From Cryptomeria japonica (Eukaryota; Streptophyta; Pinopsida; Cupressales; Cupressaceae): DNA of 64,000 nt. Below, one piece after another: positions 47,011-60,400 of this stretch (its first letter is position 1; every line of letters starts with the position of its first letter). Position numbers and translations under genes: made by a program. The notes under the pieces are model-generated. The model searched no databases. It saw only the letters and a program-made list of their open reading frames with translations, and was not told the DNA's origin. The stretch spans positions 610,705,673 to 610,769,672 of the forward strand of contig NC_081408.1 of assembly GCF_030272615.1 (NCBI RefSeq), in the 5' to 3' direction.

Positions 47011-47962
47011 TTTCAATAAAATTATTTTTTAAATATTTGAGATCATATAAGATACTAATTAGCCTGTCTCACGCCTGAAAGAGGTTTCACTCAACTAGAA
47101 ACAGGTCTCTAGCGGCTCATGCCAGATCTCTCTGCCTTACTTATTCCTGGTTTTCATTCACCGATTTTGTCAGCAGAAGAGTTGATATTTAATATGAAAT
47201 CTTCTGACAAATCTTAGAGATATAAAATCGTATAAAATCTGCCGTGTCTTATAGTATTACGAAGCTTAAACTTAAGTAACAAAATGTTTTGTTTTAAGTA
47301 TAAATAATGATTTATTTATTTATTTTGGAATGCTTTTTATTAAAAAAACTCACATTCAACAATTTATTTGGAATGCTTTTGATAAATAGCATAAATATGA
47401 ACACTGTTGGCATATGCCTCTGTCCAAGGTCAGTGAATTAGGTGGCCCTTGAACAACTAGTACATATATTCCTGCAGAAGAATTGATCACAGTGTTGGAA
47501 CCTTGAATCATGATTCCTACTTGGCATGTCTCTAGCTCTGAGTCTTATCAGCACAAAATCACACAGATATGCCCTTAGTGGCATAGCCTACATGATAATG
47601 TTTAACTAAATTAGATTAAGAGTAATGCACTTGATTGATCACAACTTTTGATATGATTCTACATTGCTTGCACTATTGATTATTTTGGATTTAAATCCCT
47701 GTTACTGACTCAGCCTCTGAAACAATTTAGGGAACAATTAATGTGAATATACTAGCTTTTGTCACGTTATTTTTAATTCTCTGGTAGTATTTTAGTTACT
47801 ATAAATTTTCAAATAAGATAATTCTCTAACCTCGAGGACAATCTTTAAAAATTTGAAATAGATGCCCTAAGGATAAAGCTCTTTCCACGTCCATTTAGCA
47901 CCAATGATAAAAGGACTGAGCAAGAATGGAAGACTTACCTTCAATATAATATTTCTTAAAAT

Positions 47963-48060
47963 GAAATCTACATAACAGTCTAATAGGATAACAAATTTTG
48001 GAAATTATAAGGAAATCTACATAACAGTCTAATAGGATAACAAATTTTGGAAATGATCGA
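47963..48060. repeat. 49-bp tandem duplication
   Basis: GAAATCTACATAACAGTCTA...TTTTGGAAAT occurs at 47963 and again at 48012, nearly identical, period 49 bp. Confidence 0.9.
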
Positions 48061-48411
48061 TCAACCTGCTCTTCAAAGTCCAACTATAAAGTGTCTTTTG
48101 AACCTTCTCTACCTCCTTACACTAAGCACCAAAGCTATAAATAACCTTGTCATGTAGTCTCCACACTAGGAAAAAACAGGCCCATCTTTAAGCCCATTTA
48201 ACTTTTGTAGTGTCGATGCAACTTATATACCATAGGTTTACCTTGTTGGGAAGAAGTTTAAAATTCACTATCACCAATATACACAAGCGAATAAGGGCGA
48301 TAAAGAGATTCAAAAATACCATTGCAGTGCAAATCATTTCCTCATACACACAAGCATGAGGGAAAATAGTGCACATCAACATAGAGAACGTAAAGCAATA
48401 TTTCAACCACT

Positions 48412-51400
48412 TGTTGAACACAATGTACCACTGAGAGGGGGATGAATCAATGGTATCCAAAGCTCTTCCTTTTGATCCTAAGAGTGAGTACCGGTTAGCA
48501 ATGCAAACACAAGTAAACCTACTGGTGAGATAATGCAAGACATCACAATGCAACCACACAAAGGCACGTCACATGACACTAGTAAATACGAGGAAAACCC
48601 AAGATGGGAAAAACCTTGGTGAGAAAAGTTGTTGGAGTCTACTGCTCCAATCCAGCCTTACAATGAAAACACTGGTTACAACATTTAGGGCACCAACCCA
48701 AAGAGTACCACTCCTACCGACTTAGAACACCAACCCAAGGAGCACCAACCCCTACACCGAGCTCCAACTCAATGACAACAATACATTATATCAAATTAAT
48801 ACAATAGTTGTATCCTGGTTACAAATGGATTATGTAACCTCTGCAAGTAATCTCTCTCTACCCGTTTCTCTCCTACTCAACTTTGTTGGTAGTATTCTCT
48901 GTCTTCCACTCTACCTCCTCTCTGCTGGTTCACACTCCACTGCCTTACTGGTTCATTGCTATCTCCTGTCACACTGCCTCCTCCTTGTCTGATCTTTGTT
49001 TACTCTCTTCCTCTCACTTCTTAGCTTGTTGTTGCTGCCTTGTTGGTTCAGGCTCTACCGATTGTCTGTCTTTGCACCTACTTACCTATGACTTCCTCAG
49101 TACCAGTTCAACCCTGCTGTGTCCTTCACCTTGCTGGATTTTCTTCAACACTTTCTTTGCATGCTTCACTCTTCTCTTCCTGCTTCTTACCGGTGCAAAC
49201 TCTACCAGTTTATAATACTATTCAATCTATAATAGTTCACAGGTTGCCTTGGCCTTATAGGTTAAACCACTTTCAATCCTCTTACCGGTTGTACCTCAAA
49301 ATGCTCAGTTGTTTCACTCTCATAGTTATATTGATTCTTTTCATTCAACTGGCATCACCCCTTCTAATAGCATCAATCAATCAAGTCTCTACCTCCATTC
49401 TTATTGTTGAGCTTTCCCGCTAAAACGCAACTTCTTGAACTATTGGCATGCCAATGTTTCTTCCACATATCTTCTTTCTTTCAAGGCACATTTGCTATAC
49501 TTAGCAAACACGGATAGTCTGTCAGCATGGCACTTGGTCAATCACCATAAATGGTTCAACAGATTGCATCACCAACCTCGTTCTGCACCTGGACATCCTG
49601 CATCGATCGATGCATCCCATCGTTCACCTTTGTTCGACCTTCCTTGAGCTGCACACCTCTACAACACATCCCATGATTTACGGGGTCTGCAATTAATGTT
49701 GACCGACTCTATAACTACCTCGTCGGTGCACACTCCATATACTATTGCATGCATGTCCGCCACCTTGACTCCATGTGACACCTTTGTCAGCATCCACCTT
49801 AGCTCACTAAGTCGGTCCGACTTGGTCATCAAAAAATTACACACAACCGATGTATGCTTCATACTACCGATCCCTCTTTGCCTACCGGTTCTCTAACCCT
49901 GTCGGTATATCTTTCCTTATTGGTTAACCTTCTTGCCTTCACCTTCCTTGTGTCAGTAGATCATGTCAGCCTGGTCATCACACATACTGGTTCTCAGCAG
50001 CTATCTAGGGTGACTCACCATGTGCTTCTTCAACTGACTAAGAGCACTTCACTTTTGTCTCTCAGTACACTTAGCTGCATTCCAATATCCTTGTTTACCA
50101 GTTGAGAGTCTTGATAGCTTCATGCTACCAATCCTCCAACCATCTCCATTGGTGGCAACAACAATCTCCATCTGAACCTCGGTAACTCTAAGTGTGCAAC
50201 TGCAAAGATTCATCTACATCTAACAGGTTCTCCTCTCAACCGGTTTTCCAAGATGGCAAACGCATCGTCTCATCTCTTCCTTCTCTGTTCGAGCAACACA
50301 TCTTGACTCCACATGCTAATTCGGTGTACATTTCAGATCTCGACCTCTAGAGGCTTCCTCATCTTCCACTTTGGTCATCTAATCTATGCATCCAATCACT
50401 TGCCTTTGCTTACTTTGACTATCATATCCCAGAGAGTCATGATGTATGCCATGTGTGCTGTGAGATAAGCAAGGTATTACCACTTACCGGTGGGAAGAAT
50501 AGACATCTGCACTTCAACTACTCAACACCGATGGAGGAGGATCTATGTCACTTGTTGGCTAATGGAGTGACATCCCTGTTATTGTGTAGATGCAACTTCC
50601 CTACAATCCTCAGACAACATTCCTTGTTCAATCCTCTTCTTCTAGGGACAACATCATTTACCGGTGGGAGTCCTGCTAGATTGCATCATACTAACATACC
50701 GGTGGCCTATTCACTCTTTAGTCTTATCGGTCATCATCTTATTGGTTAGTACCAACATGTATACTAACATGTTCATCCACTTGTTCACTGTATACTAGTT
50801 TCTTCATACCCATTCATCAACTTGTATATCGGTGACTCTAGCTTGCATACTGGTTGGCCTCAACTGCACATACTGTCTGTGTGATGTTGGAAAAAGGTGA
50901 ATGATGGAGATATCGAGAGGAAATCTTTTCTTCCCTTCGAGGAGAGATAAAAGTTTCACTTTGAATTTCTCTTCAAACACTTTTTCCGCATTACATGGGA
51001 AGAGGGAGGAAAATACACTAGATTCAACCTCTAGAGAAAGAGATGGAATTCTGAGTGATGATAAGTTAATCCCCTCTTCTGAGATTGAGATTTGAATTGA
51101 TTGAATTGCATACTTATGATCAAGTATAAAAGTGACAAATCTGATTATAGCTCAAGATAGAAGCATAGGATGAAGCTGTGCACCTAGATTTGGTAATAAT
51201 ATGTCAAAACAAAGTCACCTCGCGAATTTTGAAAAAAGTTGCTTGGACTGTGGCGAGAATGTACACGGTCCTCCGAAAAATCCACGAAACGAAAAGGGTT
51301 TTTCCACCTCTGCAAATGGATCCTGAATCCAAAAGTATAGCTACGCACATGCAACCTACACACATAAAAGAGAGTGAAATGTGTTGGGATTGGGGGTTTG

Positions 51401-52180
51401 CCTTCAGGTCAAACCCCAGTTTCAGAAATAACCAAATGATGAAAGAAAGTACATGCAAGTAAGTGTAAATGAAAGACTATAATGTAAATCACCTCAAGGG
51501 AGGTTGTAGATAGAATGTTGGTAGATTTGTTTGTGTGGAATTAAATGTTGGAATGAATCTCCTCTTCAATGGTTGAATCCTTGACTTGAATGCAACACCT
51601 AGCCTTGAAAGGAGAGTTGAGAATGCTCAATGCTGGAAAAGAATGCTTGAATTCTCTTGAATGCTTGAATGCATGATCTCATGTATATGAGTTATGCTTA
51701 TTGAACTTATGCCAAATGGGAGGGGAAAATACGACTTAAATACTTGTCAACTAGGGTTAATTGACTGGTTTTTGGTCGAAGGACGACACTAGGGGAGTCT
51801 TCCCACTCAATGTGCAACCTCCAAAGCACATTTGAAAAGGGTCCTACCCCAAAATGGGGCAAGAGAAAGGGGCGCAACGCCCTTGTCCTGCCATTTTTTG
51901 TAGGACAAGATGCAGTTCAGGCAGTGTAGAGGGCAAGCAAGATGCAGTTCTCAGGCGTCGAGCAAGTCTCCGGTCTACGATCAAGCTTAGGGATTCGAAT
52001 TGCATGTGTGAGGACCCTAATGTGGTTGACAATTGCAATGGTCACAATTTTATGACACTACAACTGGTTGACATCCATGACACTAATACCAGTTAACATC
52101 AATGATAATACTACACATACATCTCCCATACCGGTTGCCATCCTATACTGGTTGACATCAATGACAACACAATACCAACA
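48412..52180 (-). repeat. LTR-D: very long copia-type LTR, interrupted by a nested solo LTR
   Basis: The low-coordinate end has GAGAGGGGGATGAATCAATGG near 48433 (complement of the U5 C-tract). The high-coordinate end has three copies of the TTGACATCAATGACAA motif (52068, 52098, 52152) and the terminus ACCAACA at 52180. The body is Ser/Leu/Cys-biased in translation only because it is pyrimidine-rich, and it is full of ACCGGT and CCGGTT. Without the nested insertion it would be about 2.5 kb. No primer site or polypurine tract was recognised, so it is a solo LTR or the remains of one; edges are approximate. Confidence 0.6.
50855..52062 (-). repeat. Solo gypsy LTR related to G1, nested in LTR-D
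   Basis: The reverse complement shares blocks with the G1 LTR: start TGTAGTGTCATAAAATTGTGACCATTGC-like, the GGGCGTTGCGCC region (about 51875), CAAACCCC..TTGACCTGAAGGCAAACC (51395-51420), TGTGTAGGTTGCATGTGCG and TTTTCGGAGGACCGTGTACA (51270). The right edge at CTACA (52062) aligns with the G1 LTR start. The left edge is less sure; ACTGGT flanks both sides (50849-50854, 52063-52068) and may be the target duplication. Confidence 0.7.
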
Positions 52181-52439
52181 CTTTTTCAAGCCAAAGAAAA
52201 TAAGAAAACCCTTCCAATACCACTAAGATCCTTTGTGGAAGGCACAAATAGGAAGCCCTTGGCCAACAAAGACCATGTTGAAAGAGTGATCCTTCCAAAT
52301 AACCTTAGAATACATCACATACAAACTTTTTCATTGGAGATTTGTGAGTCTTTTTTCCTCCTCATCATTCAAAGGGCTGTTCTACTTATCAACGACTTCC
52401 ACATTTGCATCCTACATGTCTTTCTTGATCCTTATAAAA
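52181..52439. other. Unassigned interval
   Basis: Short open frames without recognisable motifs. It may be outer flank of LTR-D. Nothing supported. Confidence 0.4.
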
Positions 52440-53760
52440 AAATGTAATATATACACCTGTGTGACCTCGGGACGTGTCCTTGACCTGAAAACCCCTGTCC
52501 TGGTCCCGAGGACATGGGGACGACTAGGGGATGTTTCCCTCTCATCCCTAATGTGCCATGATTTTTAGAGACATCTTATAAATGAGAGGATATTGGCCCC
52601 AGTCACGGGGGACATCAATCCCAAGGACAACAGGGGATGTCTGGGATGGCCCTCAATCATCCCGAGGATGATTGGACATCCCCCACGACTAGGGCCCTTT
52701 TTTGTAAGTTAAAAACATAAAAACATGTTATGTTTTTTGTTTTAATTTTTTTCCCTAATGTGGGCCCCTTCCTCCGAAAACCCCCTAAATCTCTTCCTTC
52801 ACTAATTTTGACTCATTTGGTCATTTCCGTGTGAAGAAAAAAGTTGGAGCAACAAGAGGGTTTGAAGGAAACCATTGAAGGAGGAGGTACAACAATGAAT
52901 AGAAGACAAAGTGGTTGCCAAATATCTTCCTTCGAGCTTGAAAGAGGTAAGTTTTATTCTTCCATTTTCCTATTTTTCATTATTTTCAAAATTTTAAGAA
53001 TGAAATGAGAGAAATGTGTGATTTAAATTTTTTTTTTTTTGTATTTTATCAATTCAAACTTTCATTCAAACTCAAAAAAGAAAAGAGCAACAATAAGGGT
53101 GATAGTAGTAGTGAGAATGAAGTGGAAGTGCTGAGAGAAGTAGTGGGCATTAACCTTTTATATTTAAATTCCCTTCAAAGCTTATGGAGACATATGAAAA
53201 GGGCCCTTTCAATATAGAAAAACTTCTTCTCCAATATGCTACACCTAGGGGTGAAAGGATAAGAAATTCGGGAGGGAGTAGGGTGTGGGATTGTCATGTT
53301 TATTTGACAAATTTTAGGGGAAGCTACATAAGAGTAAAATCTCATTTTTTTTGTGTTTCAGACCATGGGATCAAAGCTTGTCCAAAACTAAAAGATGGGG
53401 AGAGGAGAGAGTGTCATAGATTGCATATGGAGGTAGAAATGGGGAAACAAGGTGTGGAAATATTGGCACCTTCTTTTGCATGTTCACAAACATCTAGGCC
53501 TATGACATCCACTATTCGTAGTGGTAGTCAAGTTGAAACAAGCTGACCTCGAACGGTGAAGTAGATGATGACAATCAAATTCATCTTTTCAAGGTGCAAA
53601 AAGTGGAGGATTTTGCTGCCTCACACCTCCTAGTCCTAGGAATTTCTAACGAGCTTCTGACAAGAGATTCTATGTGTCATCCTTTTCCAAAAATGATTCA
53701 ATTTGTCTGCATCTGACATTTGGAGGATCAGGTCACCCCACACCTCATCTTATTTGCTAG
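52440..53760 (+). pseudogene. hAT-like transposase fragment with BED-type zinc finger
   Basis: 53233-53400 encodes TPRGERIRNSGGSRVWDCHV.L..FRGSYIRVKSHF...DHGIKAC, where W, C, H and C are spaced like a BED finger of plant hAT transposases. The usual second Cys of CxxC is Tyr here (WDCHVY). Upstream, 52460-52700 is GC-rich and full of GGGGACG / CATCCCC / CCCGAGGA words, an odd leader that suggests subterminal repeats. The catalytic and dimerisation regions are absent; after 53546 the sequence decays. Termini were not identified. Confidence 0.55.
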
Positions 53761-54119
53761 TAAAATTATTATATTTGTTTTATTCAAAAAATAATTCTCA
53801 AAAGTTAAACTTTATAGTTTTATATAATTGAAAAATTTTACCTGTAATTTTTCTTTTTGTTTATTTCAAATGTTTGTTTTGCCAAAAAAAAATTTATATA
53901 TGAAAATAAAGATAAATATTTGTCAAAATTTTCTATTGATTTTTCCTATTTTCAAGAAATTCGCCAACCAAATTTATATTACGTTTCCACAAACAATGAA
54001 AAAATAGCTAATAAAAAAGAGATCTCCAACTAATGAAAAAATCGCCAATATTTTACATGATTTTTGAGGGGGGGGGGGAGTTTCTTGAAATTTTTCTTGT
54101 TGTCCATATCCTTTCGATC
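53761..54119. other. AT-rich interval with a G-tract
   Basis: No gene. A run of twelve G (GAGGGGGGGGGGGAG, about 54067-54080) lies near the 5' edge of the gypsy remnant. Confidence 0.5.
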
Positions 54120-56842
54120 GGACAATATACATGTCACCTTTTCCCTTGAACTTCAAAACTCCTAAGTTCAAGAAGTATAAGGAGAAGGGTGACCCAAGGG
54201 ATCACGTTCGAGAGTTCTTCACTACTTGTATAGAGGTCACAAGAGATGACACCTACTTGTTGCGTCCTTTCTCCCAAAGCCTAGGTGGTCAAGCTTTATA
54301 GTGGTTCTCTCATATCCCACTACAGATAAGTTCATGGGGGAATTGGCTAAACAATTCATTGCCCATTTCTCACACAATATTGACAACCATATGACATTAA
54401 TAGACTTAATGCATTACCAAATAAAAGGAGGGAGAATCCTTCACCTCCTTCCTACAATGCTAGTGCTCACTCACCCGAAGGAGTCCTTGTCACATACCCA
54501 AGAAAGAACAAGTCTATATGTTTGTTCACAGAGAACCCCATCCCGTAGATAAAATATCCCTTGAAAATGCAGTGTCTTAATCATTCCACCAAGTAATAGA
54601 GAAAGGACTCAAGTGTGAGAAGGGTCTCATTAAACAAGGGATCTTGAAATACACCAAGGAGAGTAACTCGACCAATAATAATACGAGTAATGAGAAATCT
54701 AATCTTTGGTCAAAAAATAATAATGTGACAAATGATGGAGTAGTGGATGCTCGAGTCGTAAATAGGGCCCAACTGGTTGTCTCATTGCAAGGCCCCAACA
54801 ACACCTTCTCATCTGATAAGAATCAACCTAATTATAATAACGTTGTCTCCACAAACATGGTGCAATCTAATAATCCACATCCACCAAGGAATGTCAATCC
54901 AAGGTAAAACTATACACATCTTGGGGAACCTATCGAATTCGAACTTAAGAAACTGATCTAAATAAATGTGATAACATTACCTAAGATTAAACTTTATGAG
55001 ATAGGTCTATTTAAACTTTCTTGGTGGAATGACAATGATTTGTGTGAGTTCCATCAAAATAAAGAACATGAGATGTTAAACTATTACAAACTCAAGAACT
55101 TAATTCAGGACATCATTGACCAAGGAGATATAAGTGTTAAAAACATGAAAGAAACTTGTAATATGTATCACACAATCTTTAACAACCCCTTCTGTAATAA
55201 TGATATAGGAAAAACCTCTCGTTCAGGTTCACGGGATAATAAGGAAAATTAAACCCACGCCTCTTACGATTACACTTGATCAATCACATCAATCAAGCAG
55301 GTGAAATTATGGCAACCATTATAGTTAAAGAAAAGAACCTTGAGTGTGTAGTGATCACCCATTGCTCAAAGTTTACACTTGAAGGGGCCCCTTCCAATCC
55401 TCCACCAACAAAGAAATATAATGTAATTGACAAACTAAAGAAGATCCCAACAAAAATATCTATTTTTGATCTACTACACATATCTTCGGCTCACAAGACA
55501 ATCTTGGACAAAGCAATAGATCTGTGAATCTGCTATCCCTCGAGATATTGATGAAGACTCCTTTCAAGCCATGGTGGGTAACTTAGCTATCACCCCCCGT
55601 TTTTCCTTCACACAACTAGATATCCATTGCACAAACCATCACATAACGATCTTTTGCATGTAGAAGTATTTTGTTCATAAGAACAAAATCAAGAGGGTAT
55701 TGATAGACGATGGAGATGGACTTAATGCATGTACTTTAAATTTGGTTAAACCTTTGGGATATTCAGAGCATAGCATTGATCCTTCTAAAAGAATAAATAT
55801 CAAGGCCTATGATGATGAGGAATACCCATCAAAAGTAGTGATCACATTACCGGTAAAGGTCGAGCCAGTGACAACATACACCACATTCTAGGTCTTAGAC
55901 CATGAATTGGGTTATAACATGCTCATAGGTTTCCCGTGGATACATACAATATAGAAAGTGTCATCTACTTTCCATCAGTGTCTCAAGTTTTCATACAATG
56001 GCATTGAAATCACAATACAAGGTTACCCAAATCCATTCCAACATTGTAACAATCTTAGAGCAAGCATAGATTACCATGTCTGAATAAATCAAGCAACTCC
56101 CCTTACCTTACAACTTGTGTCTTTGTCAATAGAAGGTCCACATCAGTTCCTTCTACATCTAAATCTAGTACAAAGCCCCAAATTAAGGAAAAAGGATGTG
56201 GGGAATATTCCTATTCAGAAGCTTTTTGTATTGAGCATATACCCTTATCCCTGAAAAAGATTTGGGAGACAACAGCCAAATCATACTAACCAGTGCAAAG
56301 GCAAAGAAGTAGTCCAATACTCACCTTCTTCATCCTTCATTAGATGCGGAGAATCCAATGAAGAATCATTAAAGGAAGACATATGTGAATTGTTATATAG
56401 GGATGATGAAGACAACCCCTCTGTCCACATTCCTTTAGATCACTATGGAAAAGGATTCATAATGTTGCAAAGACATGGTTACAATGACACCACAAGCTTG
56501 GGGGTACAACACTAAGGAGTTATAGAGCCAATATTTCCTATGAAGAATCCAAGAAATCAGGGCCTAGGATATCGATAGATAGAATAGGGATCCATGAGCT
56601 CAGATAATGCACTAGTGATATTGAACATTCCTCCAACAACTTTTCCCCCTGTGAGCATAACTCCTCACTAGGAATCCATAGATTGAAGCAACCTATCATT
56701 GGTGGTGTATGTACCTCCTTCCCATGTGATTGTGTTAGAGGAAACAAGTCTAGCTCCCATAGAGGAAACTAACTCCAAAAATCTAGTCCCCATTATTAAA
56801 GAAATTGGTATGACCTCTGGGTAAGTGCACAAAGATGGTGGT
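54120..56842 (+). pseudogene. Decayed gypsy gag-protease (element G2)
   Basis: PFPLNFKTPKFKKYKEKGDPRDHVREFFTTCIEV then LGGQAL-stop-WFSHIP at 54140-54310 is a Retrotrans_gag domain. LCEFHQNKEHEMLNYYKLKNLIQDIIDQGDI (55040-55132) is the CCHC-like block also seen in G1, with the last Cys lost. VLIDDGDGLNACTLNLVKPLGY (55700) and MLIGFPWIHTI (55920) are retropepsin and post-protease LGRPW-type sequences, active site D-D-G. Many stops and frameshifts. No RT or integrase is seen before the 3' end, so G2, like G1, may have been gag-protease only. Confidence 0.75.
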
Positions 56843-57079
56843 CAAAAAGGGGGCTATAAGTGGACACTTTTTTTTTTTTTTTTTTTCTAAAATCAAGTGA
56901 ACCTGAACTTGGAGACAAAATTCGAAAGTCATCCACTCAAGATATAAAGATAATAAAATAACAAATATTGTATTACTCTGAATCTAGTTTCCAAACTACT
57001 AAACTTTTTCAAAATTGGATAAGATTAAGGGGGTCAAATCCTTCACGCACGAAAAATAGACCCTGATTTTCTCTGAAAA
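56843..57079 (+). repeat. Polypurine tract and truncated 3' LTR of G2
   Basis: CAAAAAGGGGGCTATAAG (56843-56860), then TGGACACTT, a T-run of about 22 and roughly 200 bp of sequence. It parallels the G1 end GTGGGGGCTAAA|TGTAGC. It is cut where M2 begins. Confidence 0.6.
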
Positions 57080-57172
57080 ACATATCTGTCGGTGCCATAA
57101 GATTGCAAGGTTGCCATCAATGACAACACCTTCAATCACCTTTAACTACCATTAGAGTGTGCAATGCCAACA
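57080..57172 (-). repeat. M2 3' LTR, truncated
   Basis: Matches the outer end of the 5' LTR (62849-62964) but lacks a 31-bp segment between two GGTG/AGTG copies, and the rest of the LTR is missing. The break joins G2 LTR sequence. Confidence 0.8.
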
Positions 57173-57187
57173 ATCTCCCCCTTTGGC
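57173..57187 (-). promoter_or_regulatory. M2 polypurine tract
   Basis: Minus-strand GCCAAAGGGGGAGAT before TGTTGGCATT, the same as in M1 and with the same AATGCCAA/TTGGCATT stem around it. Confidence 0.85.
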
Positions 57188-57426
57188 ATTGATGGCAACA
57201 CTTCATGAGAAAAATTCAAAATCTGTTCCAAAATTGAGTTCCAAAATTGAAGTCCAAAAATCTTACCAAAAATGTGTGCTTCACCTAAGCAGATGATCTC
57301 CTTTGAAAGTCATTGGATTTTTCTCTTCTCTACTACTCCCCCTTTGAGATCAATGACAAAGGTTGTCAAAAATCTATCAAATGAGTGCAGTTCTCAGCTT
57401 GAACCTTGTAACCGGTTAGTTACAAT

Positions 57427-60400
57427 CTAGAATAGGTCTGCTAAAACCATGTTCAAACTCTGAGTAAACTTGTTGTTGTCCTTCAATGCTGCCTCTGTTC
57501 TCTGAATGGTACTGGTGAGATGATGCATTTGATCTTTCGATGTCTTATGTCCTTGAATAAGTGCCTCAGAAATCTCTTTCCTTAGAGAGATGAGGTTATC
57601 AAATTTAGGATTGAGTCTACAGTTAAGCTCTTTGCCTTTTCCTTTTATTCTTTCCTTCTCATTCTCTAACTTCTCCAGTTTTTCCTCAAATCCAACAATT
57701 TCTTGCTTAATAACTGATATTGGTTCAAATGAACCAATGATATTGTCAGCTATGTCATCAATTTATTTTTGCACTTTGCTGATTTCCTTATCAATATCCG
57801 TTGTCAAAAGATTAGTCTTGCATGTGTCTCTGTAAAGTTCCTTGAATTCCATTATTGTTGTGCTGAGTGCCAATAAAAGAGTATCAATATGTTCTGTGCA
57901 CTTCTTTATTGTCTCTACAAAGAATTTCTCCTTTTCTCTGTCCATTTGCTCCTTAAATGTCTCTTCATTTATTTGTTCTATAGTCAGTATACTACCAGTT
58001 ATGTACTTAGACAATGTGTCTAACTGACTCAAAGAATCCTTATTATCTACATTGCATTTTGGTGCAATCAATTTAAGAATGGGTATTGTATCATCTATAG
58101 CCTTATAGGCCAATACATTACAATCAGTAATTTTCTTAATAAAATCTAAGAGTACTTCAGTCACATTGGTGGGTCTAAATTTTGTCATAGAAGTACTGGA
58201 TGATTGTCCAACTACCTTAACAATCTCAATGCTGCTGGTGGGAGCAATCACTTTGCTTGTCACGACCTCTGGAGGGTCAGTTTGTGTTTGCATTTCTATT
58301 AGCAAAGGTTTAGACTTCTTAGTAGTTGCCAGTGGCACTATCTGTGTGTGTACCTGAGAATCAACCTGTTTCTCTACTTGATTCTTAGTCTATTTCACAG
58401 TGTTGTCAGCCGGTTTCTTTGATGGTTTTCAGTGTTATCCACTATTGGTTTCTCTGTCTGTACCTCTGCACTGTCCACTACTAGTATCTTAATAGGTTTT
58501 TCTTTATTCTCTGCAACCGGTATTTCTATCTCTATTGGTTTTTTAGTGCTTGCATTATCAGCAACCATTTCACTAACCCCAATCTCAATGTGTTCCACTA
58601 TATGCTCTGCATGTTCAACTTGTGTCTCAATGTGTTCTTCCTGAATCCCAACCTCAATATTGTCAGTCGATTTCTCAATAGCAACATCATTCTTCTTTTC
58701 CTTAGTGTTTTCTTTATCAACTACAATATTAACCTCCTGAGTGTTTATGTTCTTAGTATACAAAATTTTAGATTCAGGATTTGTATCCTCATGTGGTGTC
58801 TCCACATTCTCAGTAGCCGGTGAATTATCAGTTAGTACCGGTGGAGTAACTGAAGGTGGTGGAAGGTTATCAGTCACTTTTATATTGGGTAGTCCACCTA
58901 CCTTGCCTTTTCCTTTGTCACGGTCCTTTTGGTATACTTTGAAGGTTTTTGGTCTTTTGAGTTCTTCTTGTTTCTCTTTTTCAACAAAGAAAATGTCCCA
59001 TTTATTCGTTGTCTCTTCTGAGATTTCATCAACCCTGCCTACCATTAGACTTACATGTCGGTGTCCACTTGAAAAGACTGTTCTATTTGCTTCACTGATC
59101 AACACATCAATTTCCTCAACTGATTTTACTGGATGAACAACTAGTAGCTTCTCAATCTTTATTTTCTTATCAAGTTCCATAATGGCTAACCTTTTAGCAT
59201 CTAATCGCCTATACAGATCTCTAGGCAAATCATCTACAACCTCTATTAAAAATTTCTTATAAATATCCAGATGTAGGATGATGCTATTTTCAATACTTTC
59301 TTTCTCCTCATTGGTAAATGTATCATACAATTTACTTATATTTGATAAATTACCATCATCTGTTATCTCATTCAATAGATTGTCGTGGTAGAACAATCTG
59401 TTTTTCCTTTTTCTTTCTAGGTGTCATTTTCTTAGCTGGTGGCCTCACTGCCTATTGTTTCTTTCTTGCCTTCTTGGGTGTAGGAGAGGGTATTGGTGAA
59501 GGTTTTCTCTTCCTATCTACTCTTTTAAACTCTATAGGGATTTCACTGTCTGATGAAGTTCCAACCAGTGAGAGATGAGCCTCTGGTTGTAAACCTTCCA
59601 AGTCACTTGATACCAGTGATATTCATTATGTTTTCCTTTATCTCTTTGACCTGCATGGTTGCACTCCTTATATATTTCTCCCTTTTCTTCCTCAGCTTCA
59701 GTGTTTGTACACCACTTTCTATTGATTAAACATTACCAAAGACTTTTTCTTCCAGTTCTGTAGGGGCTTCAAGTAGGGTTTTGGCATAAGTTTCAATTAT
59801 GTTCACATCAGCCTCATATCCCATCTTTGTCACCCAAATAGTTCTAGGATGAACTGCCTCCATCCAAATGTCATCCTTCTTGATTACAAAACAAATTTCC
59901 TTTTGATATTTGTCTACAATGCTCTGTGGTAACCTTTCCCTTGTTTTCATTTTTACTTTAAAGGCTTGGAAATACTCAATGATATTGTTGTCTTTATCTG
60001 TCCCCACACCGGTGAAGATATCTAACGGTTGTTTCCCTACCGGTATGTCATAACCAAAGTCTTTCTTGCCTATACCGGGAACCTCTTTTGTAAGATATAA
60101 CATTAAGCATACAAGAAGATTGCCAAAATGGAAAGTACCTTTCTTATCTCCTTTTATTTTCTTCAAATTATCAATCAACTCATCTTTCAACCACTCACAT
60201 ACATTTATCTTAGCATCATTGTTAACCATATCATATGCACTTTTGATACATAGATTGGAAACATAGTTCAGTTGGTTAGCATGTGTGGTTTTGTATCCTA
60301 ATATCATGCTAATGAATCCAACATTCTCATCCTTTACATCATTAACTCTCACAGATCTTCTGTCATAAGTTGCACCTGTTAAAGTCATCACTGTGTTATT

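Larger units (their letters stand above)
46870..48411. other. Downstream flank of the ankyrin gene
   Basis: At 46940-46990 a stretch resembling exon 2 (CATTTCTAACAATGGGCAAATGACACTAGCAG...GAAGACCTACAACTTTATATGAG) repeats the GQTALDIAL...EDPQLYLS coding part of the gene, so a partial exon duplication lies here. The rest is AT-rich without a supported gene. Confidence 0.6.

Noticed and set aside
48883-50105. Ser/Leu/Cys-rich + strand frames
   Set aside because: Pyrimidine-rich LTR-D sequence gives this composition in any frame; no motif and no start context.
57763-59396. Envelope-like protein after pol, as in SIRE elements
   Set aside because: No signal peptide or membrane helix is seen and there is no pol before it; a coiled-coil/disordered protein is the better description.
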